Origin: Pseudomonadota bacterium | GTDB taxonomy: Bacteria > Pseudomonadota > Gammaproteobacteria > Arenicellales > Poriferihabitantaceae | Assembly: GCA_024226105.1 (NCBI GenBank) | Contig: JAAELZ010000463.1 | Span: 1 to 7,232 of the forward strand | Length of the DNA stretch: 7,232 bases | Reading direction: 5' to 3' | Shown here: piece after piece, positions 1 through 6,387 of the stretch | Layout of the letters: each line of letters opens with the position of its first letter | Position numbering within the stretch: position 1 is the stretch's first letter | The notes under the pieces: model-generated | The model's input: only the letters and a program-made list of their open reading frames with translations | Databases searched by the model: none | What the model was told of the DNA's origin: nothing | Translations under genes and position numbers: made by a program

Positions 1-451
1 ATTGCGCGTACTGGGAAATTATCTCAAGCTGGAAGGGTTCGATTATCTTGACCTGGCGGACGTGCAGGATGATTTCGTGCTCGGTGACGAGCAGATAATT
101 TCACAACACGGTGCCAGGGTGAATGACAGGCCGAATGATATAGACGGCAAGGCTGTTTATCGCTACGTTGAAACACCGATGTATCGTCTTGATGCTACCC
201 TGCGACATGCCGCGGCACTACAACAAACCGCTGATACGCCAGATCCGGCAGTGGGGCTGAATGAAAAAACACTGGCCAGCCTGAAATTGTCACCCGGTGC
301 TGAAGTGAGCGTTCGCCAGGGTGAAATCGAAGTGAAGCTTTCGCTTGAGCAGGACAATCGATTGCCTGACAATCAGGCTTTTATCCCTGCGGGTTATTCC
401 GAGACCTCAGCCCTGAGCGGCTATGAACCCATTACCCTGGAGGCGGGATAG
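1..451 (+). CDS. nuoG: NADH-quinone oxidoreductase subunit G, C-terminal fragment (5' truncated by window edge)
   Basis: This is the last 149 residues of NuoG, the large iron-sulfur subunit of the complex I peripheral arm, which carries electrons from the NADH-oxidising module toward the quinone-proximal clusters. The frame is open from the first base: base 1 ends the preceding codon, and the first full codon, TTG, is an internal Leu rather than a start. The segment opens with LRVLGNYLKLEGFDYL, a conserved stretch of the molybdopterin-oxidoreductase-like region of NuoG. It ends with a small domain containing PAGYSETSALSGYEPITLEAG-type residues, matching the usual NuoG C-terminus. The N-terminal cluster-binding cysteines lie upstream and cannot be checked. 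The stop codon TAG at 449-451 is two bases before nuoH, consistent with one operon. Identification rests on both the family resemblance and the following nuoH-N order. Confidence 0.93.
   Translation, partial: LRVLGNYLKLEGFDYLDLADVQDDFVLGDEQIISQHGARVNDRPNDIDGKAVYRYVETPMYRLDATLRHAAALQQTADTPDPAVGLNEKTLASLKLSPGAEVSVRQGEIEVKLSLEQDNRLPDNQAFIPAGYSETSALSGYEPITLEAG
439..443 (+). promoter_or_regulatory. Ribosome binding site for nuoH
   Basis: GGAGG lies inside the last codons of nuoG, 10 bases before the nuoH ATG at 454. It is a strong match to the anti-Shine-Dalgarno sequence and supports that start. Confidence 0.7.
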
Positions 452-453
452 TC

Positions 454-1509
454 ATGGTAGATTGGTTACATAACTGGTTATTTACCACCTTCGATTTTTT
501 CCCGGAATGGCTGCTGGTATTAACCTGGACGTTGTGGAAAATTATTGCCATCGTTGCGCCTTTGATGGTGGCGGTGGCGTATTTCACCTATGCCGAGCGC
601 AAATTAATCGGTTATATGCAGGATCGTGTTGGCCCGAATCGCGTGGGCCCGAAGGGCTGGTTGCAACCGATTGCCGATGCGGTGAAGTTGATGTTCAAAG
701 AGATCATCATTCCGAACAAATCGAATAAATACCTGTTCCTGTGGGCACCAATGCTGTCTATTGGCCCGGCGTTGGCCGCCTGGGCGGTAATGCCGTTTAC
801 CGATACGCTGGTGCTGGCAAATATCGATGCCAGCCTGTTATTCATTCTGGCCTTAACCTCGATGGGCGTATACGGCGTCATCATCGCGGGTTGGGCTTCC
901 AACTCAAAATATGCCTTTCTCGGTGCGATGCGATCGGCGGCCCAAATCATTTCGTATGAAATCGCCATGGGTTTTGCGCTGGTCGGCGTGTTGATGGTCG
1001 CCGGCTCGCTTAATTTACGCGAAATCGTTATGGCACAGGCCGGCGGGTTCTGGCACTGGTACTGGCTGCCTTTGTTTCCACTGTTTGTGGTGTATTTTAT
1101 TTCAGGCGTGGCTGAAACCAATCGCGCCCCTTTTGATGTTGCCGAAGGTGAGTCGGAGATCGTCGCGGGTTTCCACGTCGAGTATTCAGGCATGACTTTT
1201 GCCGTCTTCTTTCTGGCGGAATACGCTAACATGATCCTGATAGCGGCCTTAACCACCTTATTGTTCCTGGGTGGCTGGCAGCCTCTACTGGATTTTGCCC
1301 CGTTTACACTAATTCCAGCCTTTTTCTGGTTTGCCGGTAAAACTGCGTGTGTTGCCTTTTTGTTTTTATGGTTCCGCGCCACCTTTCCGCGCTATCGCTA
1401 TGACCAGATCATGCGCCTGGGCTGGAAAATACTCATTCCGGTAACGTTGGTATGGATCGCGGTGATCGGCATCGTGCGTTTTTATACACCGTTTGGATTC
1501 ATGGGTTAA
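454..1509 (+). CDS. nuoH: NADH-quinone oxidoreductase subunit H (ND1 family)
   Basis: NuoH is the membrane subunit that joins the peripheral arm to the proton-pumping arm and forms much of the quinone-binding chamber. The 351-residue product is strongly hydrophobic, with about eight membrane helices expected for the family. Residues 47-81 hold the first family signature (YAERK, RVGPNRVGPKG, then QPIADAVKL). Residues 220-240 hold the second (AETNRAPFD followed by EGESE). Acidic residues expected in the proton/quinone coupling path are present: E169 in SYEIAMG, E221, D228, E231, E233, E235 and E243 in HVEYSGM. The loop is of the mitochondrial ND1 type rather than the divergent enteric type. The start at 454 is supported by a GGAGG site and by the N-terminal hydrophobic helix. 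Length fits the family and nothing appears broken. Confidence 0.98.
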   Translation: MVDWLHNWLFTTFDFFPEWLLVLTWTLWKIIAIVAPLMVAVAYFTYAERKLIGYMQDRVGPNRVGPKGWLQPIADAVKLMFKEIIIPNKSNKYLFLWAPMLSIGPALAAWAVMPFTDTLVLANIDASLLFILALTSMGVYGVIIAGWASNSKYAFLGAMRSAAQIISYEIAMGFALVGVLMVAGSLNLREIVMAQAGGFWHWYWLPLFPLFVVYFISGVAETNRAPFDVAEGESEIVAGFHVEYSGMTFAVFFLAEYANMILIAALTTLLFLGGWQPLLDFAPFTLIPAFFWFAGKTACVAFLFLWFRATFPRYRYDQIMRLGWKILIPVTLVWIAVIGIVRFYTPFGFMG

Positions 1510-1512
1510 GAC

Positions 1513-2010
1513 ATGGGCATAGACATTAAACGTTTTATCAAGACCTTCGGCCTGGTCGAGTTGTGTCAGGGGCTGGGCGTGACCGGTCGGCACATGTTTA
1601 GCAAGAAATTTACCATCATGTACCCCGAGGAGAAAACGCCCAAATCAGTGCGTTTTCGTGGCCTGCACGCGCAGCGTCGTTATGAAGATGGCTCTGAGCG
1701 TTGTATTGCCTGCAAATTATGCGAGGCTGTTTGCCCTGCGCTTGCGATTACCATTGAATCGACCGAATTACCCAATGGTGAGCGGCGTACAAAAAGCTAT
1801 GATATTGATTTGTTCAAATGTATTTACTGCGGTTTTTGTGAAGAAGCCTGCCCGGTGGATGCCATCGTGCTGACGCATATCCATGAGTTTCATATGGAAG
1901 ATCCGGCAACAGAGCGTGTGATCGACAAACAGCGATTGCTGGCACTCGGGGATGAGCATGAAGCTTCGATCGCAGCCAATCGCAAGCAGGATATTCCGTA
2001 CCACCGTTAG
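1513..2010 (+). CDS. nuoI: NADH-quinone oxidoreductase subunit I (two [4Fe-4S] ferredoxin-like protein)
   Basis: NuoI is the peripheral-arm subunit (TYKY/NDUFS8 family) that holds clusters N6a and N6b and passes electrons to the terminal cluster N2 next to the quinone site. The 165-residue product has two 4Fe-4S motifs: C64-x2-C67-x2-C70-x3-C74-P and C103-x2-C106-x2-C109-x3-C113-P, so all eight ligands are present. The N-terminal part (about residues 1-30) is an amphipathic region that in this family lies on the membrane near NuoH, and YPEEK (37-41) is a conserved family segment. The gene starts 3 bases after the nuoH stop without a clear Shine-Dalgarno sequence, so translation may depend on ribosomes finishing nuoH. 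The closest alternatives are other 2x[4Fe-4S] ferredoxins, but length, flanking motifs and position make NuoI secure. Confidence 0.98.
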   Translation: MGIDIKRFIKTFGLVELCQGLGVTGRHMFSKKFTIMYPEEKTPKSVRFRGLHAQRRYEDGSERCIACKLCEAVCPALAITIESTELPNGERRTKSYDIDLFKCIYCGFCEEACPVDAIVLTHIHEFHMEDPATERVIDKQRLLALGDEHEASIAANRKQDIPYHR

Positions 2011-2023
2011 AATGAAATAAACA
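2011..2023 (+). other. nuoI-nuoJ intergenic spacer with a two-codon start-stop ORF
   Basis: This 13-base gap is the largest between genes in the window. It contains ATG AAA TAA at 2012-2020, a two-codon ORF that is in frame with the nuoJ start at 2024 but stopped just before it. No good Shine-Dalgarno sequence for nuoJ is visible here. The mini-ORF may be coincidental. Confidence 0.4.
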
Positions 2024-2635
2024 ATGACATTTTATCAACTTACATTTTACTTTTTTGCCAGTATCGTCGTGCTGGCAGCCGGTGCGGTGGTGACAGTTAA
2101 AAACCCCGTAAAAGCTGCCCTGTTTCTGGTGCTGGCTTTTGTCGGCGCTGCGGGTGTCTGGCTGACCTTACAGGCGGAATTCCTGGCGATTGTGCTGGTG
2201 CTGGTTTATGTGGGCGCGGTGATGGTGCTGTTCCTGTTCGTGGTGATGATGCTGGATATCGATATGGCGGTAATGCGTGCGGGTTTTACGCGCTATCTTC
2301 CGCTGGGCCTGGTGATTGCCGTGTTGCTGGTCGGACAACTGGTTTTTGTATTGAAGGGTTCATTCAGCGGTGAGGAATTCGCCAATTTACAAATATTGAG
2401 TGCGGACTATTCAAATACCAAAGCACTCGGCGCCGTGTTGTATACCGACTATGTGCTGGCGTTTGAACTTGCGGCCTTTATTCTGCTGGTGGCGATGATT
2501 GCGGCCATTTCTTTGACCCATCGTAAGCGCGCGATCAAAAACAAACTGGTTGATCCGGCAACCCAGGTCGTGGTTCGCAAAGAGGATAGACTGAAACTGG
2601 TCGACCTCAAATCAGAAAAGAGGGTGTCGTCATGA
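2024..2635 (+). CDS. nuoJ: NADH-quinone oxidoreductase subunit J (ND6 family)
   Basis: NuoJ is a five-helix membrane subunit beside NuoH and NuoK. In structures of complex I its third helix changes shape and is thought to open the water path linking the quinone site to the pumps. The 203-residue product shows the expected pattern: helix 1 at about 5-25, NPVKAALFLVL (27-37) leading into helix 2, and the conserved third helix Y62-VGAVMVLFLFVVMML, with Y62 and G64 matching the residues known at the flexible pi-bulge. Two further helices follow at about 90-110 and 143-165. The C-terminal tail (about 166-203) is hydrophilic and charged, of a type found in many proteobacterial NuoJ proteins. No clear ribosome binding site precedes the ATG. 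The stop codon overlaps the nuoK start (ATGA). Confidence 0.97.
   Translation: MTFYQLTFYFFASIVVLAAGAVVTVKNPVKAALFLVLAFVGAAGVWLTLQAEFLAIVLVLVYVGAVMVLFLFVVMMLDIDMAVMRAGFTRYLPLGLVIAVLLVGQLVFVLKGSFSGEEFANLQILSADYSNTKALGAVLYTDYVLAFELAAFILLVAMIAAISLTHRKRAIKNKLVDPATQVVVRKEDRLKLVDLKSEKRVSS
2620..2624 (+). promoter_or_regulatory. Ribosome binding site for nuoK
   Basis: GAGGG, within the last codons of nuoJ, sits 7 bases before the nuoK ATG at 2632. The spacing is near ideal and fixes the nuoK start, which overlaps the nuoJ stop by four bases. Confidence 0.7.
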
Positions 2636-2937
2636 TTCCTTTAGCGCACTATCTTATTCTGGGGGCAATTTTATTCGCACTCAGCATCATAGGGATATTC
2701 CTGAACCGTAAAAATTTGCTCATAATCCTCATGTCGATCGAGTTATTGTTGCTTGCGGTGAATATGAATTTCGTCGCGTTTTCGGCATTTCTCGGTGATC
2801 TCAGTGGGCAGGTATTTGTATTTTTTATCCTTACCGTAGCCGCCTCTGAGGCGGCGATTGGCCTGGCCATTTTGATCGTATTGTTCCGTAACCGGTCGAC
2901 GATTAACGTTAGCGATCTGGATACTCTGAAGGGCTGA
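2632..2937 (+). CDS. nuoK: NADH-quinone oxidoreductase subunit K (ND4L family)
   Basis: NuoK is a small three-helix membrane subunit that carries two buried glutamates on the proton/charge relay between NuoH/NuoJ and NuoN. The 101-residue product is one residue longer than the E. coli protein. Both key acids are present: E37 in MSIELLL (E. coli E36) and E73 in ASEAAIGLA (E. coli E72). Helices are visible at about 4-23, 28-52 and 60-85, followed by a short polar tail. The start overlaps the nuoJ stop (ATGA) and has a good GAGGG site, which favours coupled translation and matched amounts of J and K. The stop TGA shares its last base with the nuoL ATG. A perfect inverted repeat covers the codons around E73 (2839-2855). 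Confidence 0.98.
   Translation: MIPLAHYLILGAILFALSIIGIFLNRKNLLIILMSIELLLLAVNMNFVAFSAFLGDLSGQVFVFFILTVAASEAAIGLAILIVLFRNRSTINVSDLDTLKG
2839..2855 (+). repeat. Perfect inverted repeat inside nuoK
   Basis: GCCGCCTC and GAGGCGGC are exact reverse complements separated by a single T. In RNA this would fold as a 7-bp GC-rich stem with a CTG loop. It covers the AASEAA codons, including the essential E73. There is no downstream U-run, so it is not an intrinsic terminator. It may be a by-product of Ala/Glu codons. Confidence 0.6.
2929..2933 (+). promoter_or_regulatory. Ribosome binding site for nuoL
   Basis: AAGGG in the last codons of nuoK lies 3 bases before the ATG at 2937, 6 bases before the ATG at 2940 and 12 bases before the ATG at 2946. 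The spacing favours 2940 over 2937, although 2937 gives the longest product and the tightest coupling (TGATG). Confidence 0.5.
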
Positions 2938-4907
2938 TGATGAGCATGCAAAACATTTATCTGACTATCCCGCTGATTTGCCTGCTGGGCTCGCTGATTG
3001 CGGGTTTTGGTGGCCACCTGGTGGGGCGCAAGGGCGCACACTGGGTTACTATTCTGGGTGTGTTTGTCGCCTTTGTGTTGTCCGTTGTGGTGTATCGTGA
3101 TGTGCAGGCAGGCAATACCTTTAACGGGGTGGTTTACACCTGGGCGCTTAGCGGTGGAATATCATTTGATGTCGGTTTTTTAATCGATGCGCTGACCGCA
3201 ACCATGATGGTGGTGGTGACGTTTGTCTCCCTGATGGTGCATATTTACACCATCGGTTATATGCACGATGACCCTGGCTATCAGCGCTTCTTTGCGTATA
3301 TCTCCCTGTTCACCTTTTCCATGCTGATGCTGGTTATGTCCAATAATTTCCTGCAGCTATTTTTTGGCTGGGAAGCGGTGGGACTGGTATCGTATTTGCT
3401 GATCGGTTTCTGGCATGAGCGGGAAACCGCGGTGTTTGCCAACATGAAAGCCTTCCTGGTGAACCGCGTCGGTGATTTTGGTTTTCTACTGGGCATTTCA
3501 GCCATCCTGTATATTTTTGGTTCACTCGATTACGCTGCGGTCTTCAGCCAGGCGGATTCGATCAAAACCGCTACCGTGGATACGCCTTTTGGCGAGATGC
3601 TCTGGATTACAGTGATTTGCCTGTTGCTGTTTGTCGGTGCGATGGGTAAATCCGCCCAGGTACCTTTGCACGTCTGGTTGCCCGATTCAATGGAGGGTCC
3701 GACGCCCATCTCGGCTTTGATCCACGCTGCGACCATGGTGACCGCCGGTATCTTCATGGTGGCGCGTATGTCGCCGCTGTTTGAATTATCCGAAACGGCT
3801 CTGTCCTTCGTGTTGGTAATCGGCGCGACCACTGCAATATTTATGGCTTTGATTGGTCTGGTACAGAACGACATTAAACGTGTGGTCGCATATTCAACGC
3901 TGTCGCAACTGGGTTATATGACGGTCGCGCTGGGTGCATCAGCCTATCCGGTGGCAATATTCCACCTCGGCACGCATGCCTTTTTCAAGGCCCTGTTATT
4001 CCTGGGTGCAGGTTCGGTGATTATTGCCATGCATCACGAGCAGGATATGCGCAAAATGGGTGGCCTCAAATCAATTATGCCCCTGACGTATATCACCATG
4101 GTGATCGGTTCCCTGGCCCTGGCCGGGATGCCACCCTTTGCGGGCTTTTTCTCAAAGGATTCGATAATTGAAGCGGTTCATGCCAGCCAGATTGCAGGTT
4201 CCAGCTACGCCTACTGGGCGGTATTACTCGGCGTATTTGTGACCGCCTTTTATTCTTTCCGCCTGATATTTATGACGTTCCACGGTAATAATCGGGCGGA
4301 TGACCATACCCGCAAGGGCCTGCGAGAATCTCCGGGGGTAGTGGTCTGGCCGCTTATTCTGCTGGCGATCCCATCAATTATTGCAGGCGCGATGTTCTTT
4401 GAACCGATGTTGTTCGGAGAGTTTTTCAAGGGCTCGATTTATATTGCGGAAGGGCACAATGCACTTGAAGAGATGACCAGCGCCCATCACGGTGCGCAGG
4501 GTATTTCGCTTATTTTGGGAAGCATTGCTCACGGTATAAAAACACCGCCTTTCTGGCTCGCGTTGAGTGGCATTGTGTTCGCCTGGTGGTGTTACATCAA
4601 GCAACCGGAGTTACCCGGCAAAATCGCCGCAAGGTTCGCACCAGTCACACGCCTGCTTGAAAATAAGTACTGGGTGGATGAATTTAATCAGGCCGTGTTT
4701 GCCAACGGGGCCGTCATCCTGGGCAAGAAATTGTGGAAGGGTGTAGACGCCGGGTTGATTGACGGCGTGATTGTTAATGGTGGTGCGAATCTGATTGCAA
4801 GCTTTGCGGGCAAATTACGGCAGATTCAATCGGGTTATATTTATCACTATGCCTTTGCGATGATGATCGGCCTGGTGTTGTTAATCGCGTACGCGATCTG
4901 GTTCTGA
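2937..4907 (+). CDS. nuoL: NADH-quinone oxidoreductase subunit L (ND5 family, distal antiporter-like subunit)
   Basis: NuoL is the distal proton-pumping module of the membrane arm, related to Mrp-type Na+/H+ antiporters. The 656-residue product is very hydrophobic. Proton-path residues placed by motif are E146 (GWEAVGL), D180 (NRVGDFGF), K238 (MGKSAQ), H247 and H263 (LIHAATMVTAG), K314 (NDIKRVVAYS), K351 (HAFFKALLFL) and K407 (FFSKDSI). These correspond to E. coli E144, D178, K229, H254, K305, K342 and K399. After about residue 450 there is a long loop with histidines, then the NKYWVDEFNQAVF segment leading to the lateral amphipathic helix that braces the other pumps, then a final membrane helix (about 635-655). 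The product is about 43 residues longer than E. coli NuoL, mostly in the C-terminal third. Three close ATGs (2937, 2940, 2946) leave the exact start open by up to three residues. Confidence 0.98.
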   Translation: MMSMQNIYLTIPLICLLGSLIAGFGGHLVGRKGAHWVTILGVFVAFVLSVVVYRDVQAGNTFNGVVYTWALSGGISFDVGFLIDALTATMMVVVTFVSLMVHIYTIGYMHDDPGYQRFFAYISLFTFSMLMLVMSNNFLQLFFGWEAVGLVSYLLIGFWHERETAVFANMKAFLVNRVGDFGFLLGISAILYIFGSLDYAAVFSQADSIKTATVDTPFGEMLWITVICLLLFVGAMGKSAQVPLHVWLPDSMEGPTPISALIHAATMVTAGIFMVARMSPLFELSETALSFVLVIGATTAIFMALIGLVQNDIKRVVAYSTLSQLGYMTVALGASAYPVAIFHLGTHAFFKALLFLGAGSVIIAMHHEQDMRKMGGLKSIMPLTYITMVIGSLALAGMPPFAGFFSKDSIIEAVHASQIAGSSYAYWAVLLGVFVTAFYSFRLIFMTFHGNNRADDHTRKGLRESPGVVVWPLILLAIPSIIAGAMFFEPMLFGEFFKGSIYIAEGHNALEEMTSAHHGAQGISLILGSIAHGIKTPPFWLALSGIVFAWWCYIKQPELPGKIAARFAPVTRLLENKYWVDEFNQAVFANGAVILGKKLWKGVDAGLIDGVIVNGGANLIASFAGKLRQIQSGYIYHYAFAMMIGLVLLIAYAIWF

Positions 4908-4908
4908 T

Positions 4909-6387
4909 ATGAGCAACTATTTGTTAAGCATACTGATCTGGTTGCCGATTATCGGTGGCGTTGGCGTGCTGTTTTTCTCAAAGCCTGAGCAGGCTGGAAC
5001 TGCACGTTGGTTAAGCCTGGGTATATCGTTGCTGGTGCTGGCGCTGAGTATTCCCCTGTGGACGGGTTTTGATACGTCTACCGCTGCGATGCAGTTTGTA
5101 GAGAAGGCGGACTGGATTACGCGTTTCAAGATTCAGTACCACCTGGGCGTAGATGGCATCGCCATGCCGTTGATATTGCTTACTACCCTGCTAACCCTGG
5201 TAGTGGTGATCGCCGGTTGGGAAGTCATCCAGAAACGTGTGGCGCAGTATTTTGCCGCCTTCCTTATCATGGAAGGTGTGATGATTGGTGTGTTTGCCGC
5301 GCAGGACGCGATTCTTTTTTACCTGTTCTGGGAAGTCATGTTAATACCGATGTTTTTGATCATCGGTATCTGGGGCGGCCCCAATCGCATTTACGCAACC
5401 ATTAAGTTCTTTTTGTATACGCTACTGGGTTCATTGTTGATGCTGGTGGCGCTGCTGTATTTGTACAATAAATCTGGCGGTTCATTTGCGATTGCAGATT
5501 ATCACCAGCTTGCGCTGCCGATGGGGGTTCAGAAATGGATTTTCATGGCTTTCTTCATGGCCTTTGCGGTGAAAGTGCCGATGGTGCCGGTGCATACCTG
5601 GTTACCGGATGCGCACGTTGAAGCGCCCACGGGTGGTTCCGTCATACTGGCAGCGATCATGTTAAAAATGGGAGGCTATGGTTTCCTGCGTTTTAACCTG
5701 CCGATCACTCCGGATGCCAGCCATGAACTGGCCGGTTTTGTCATAACGCTGTCTCTGATCGCGGTTATTTATATCGCCTTTGTTGCGCTGGTGCAGGGTG
5801 ACATGAAAAAGCTCATCGCCTATTCCTCTATTTCGCACATGGGTTTTGCGACCCTGGGTTTCTTTTTGTTCAACCAGATGGCGCTGGAAGGCGCAATGGT
5901 GCAAATGATTTCGCACGGTTTTATTTCCGGCGCGATGTTCCTCGCGGTGGGCGTTTTATACGATCGTCTGCACTCCCGGGAGATAGCGGCCTATGGGGGT
6001 GTTGCCAAGGTAATGCCCAAGTTTGCTTTTTTCGCGGTTTTGTTTGCAATGGCCAATGCCGGGTTACCCGGCACTTCAGGTTTCGTCGGAGAATTCCTGG
6101 TGATCCTGGGAACTTTCCAGGTCAGCGGTTGGTTGGCTGCATTGGCAGCACTTACACTTATCCTGGGCGCGGCTTATACACTATGGATGGTTAAGCGCGT
6201 GATGTTTGGTGCTGTGGACAAAGACAGTGTCGCCGGGCTGCTGGATTTAAATCGCCGGGAAATGCTATTTATGTCTATTCTGGCAGTGTTTACGCTGGCG
6301 CTCGGCCTCTGGCCTAACCCCTTGCTGGATGTGATGCGTGTAACGCTTGAGAACCTGCTTGAACATGTCGCGGTATCAAAACTATGA
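4909..6387 (+). CDS. nuoM: NADH-quinone oxidoreductase subunit M (ND4 family, middle antiporter-like subunit)
   Basis: NuoM is the middle of the three antiporter-like proton pumps in the membrane arm. The 492-residue product, slightly shorter than the 509-residue E. coli protein, is an almost continuous series of membrane helices (14 expected for the family). Functional residues are intact: E142 in FWEVMLIPMFL (E. coli E144), K222 in AVKVPMVPVHTWLPDAH (E. coli K234), K253 in MLKMGGYG (E. coli K265), H336 in ISHGF, and E395 in FVGEF (E. coli E407). The conserved AHVEAPTGGS segment (235-244) separates NuoM from NuoL and NuoN. It starts one base after the nuoL stop with no convincing Shine-Dalgarno sequence, so re-initiation after nuoL is likely. 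The stop overlaps the nuoN start as ATGA. A 9-bp perfect inverted repeat lies at 5344-5369. Confidence 0.98.
   Translation: MSNYLLSILIWLPIIGGVGVLFFSKPEQAGTARWLSLGISLLVLALSIPLWTGFDTSTAAMQFVEKADWITRFKIQYHLGVDGIAMPLILLTTLLTLVVVIAGWEVIQKRVAQYFAAFLIMEGVMIGVFAAQDAILFYLFWEVMLIPMFLIIGIWGGPNRIYATIKFFLYTLLGSLLMLVALLYLYNKSGGSFAIADYHQLALPMGVQKWIFMAFFMAFAVKVPMVPVHTWLPDAHVEAPTGGSVILAAIMLKMGGYGFLRFNLPITPDASHELAGFVITLSLIAVIYIAFVALVQGDMKKLIAYSSISHMGFATLGFFLFNQMALEGAMVQMISHGFISGAMFLAVGVLYDRLHSREIAAYGGVAKVMPKFAFFAVLFAMANAGLPGTSGFVGEFLVILGTFQVSGWLAALAALTLILGAAYTLWMVKRVMFGAVDKDSVAGLLDLNRREMLFMSILAVFTLALGLWPNPLLDVMRVTLENLLEHVAVSKL
5344..5369 (+). repeat. Perfect 9-bp inverted repeat inside nuoM
   Basis: ATACCGATG (5344-5352) and CATCGGTAT (5361-5369) are exact reverse complements around an 8-base TTTTTGAT loop. 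The site covers codons 146-154, just after the essential E142. It could form an mRNA hairpin, but it lacks a U-run after the stem and may be chance. Confidence 0.6.

Noticed and set aside
624..659. Short near-tandem repeat encoding RVGPNRVGPKG in nuoH
   Set aside because: The repeated Arg-Val-Gly-Pro is a conserved motif of the NuoH/ND1 family, so the DNA repeat is explained by the protein.
612..1382. A 256-codon open frame on the minus strand opposite nuoH
   Set aside because: It lies wholly within a clear nuoH on the + strand. The product is low in complexity of function, rich in Ala, Ser, Lys and Asn, and has no recognisable domain. Such frames often appear opposite hydrophobic membrane genes through codon bias.
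3530..3874. A 114-codon minus-strand open frame opposite nuoL
   Set aside because: It is a shadow of the nuoL coding frame with no recognisable motif, no plausible start context and no space for its own regulation.
6058..6072. GCCGGG-TTA-CCCGGC hairpin in nuoM as a possible terminator
   Set aside because: The 6-bp stem has no following U-run, lies mid-gene, and encodes the conserved AGLPGT motif.
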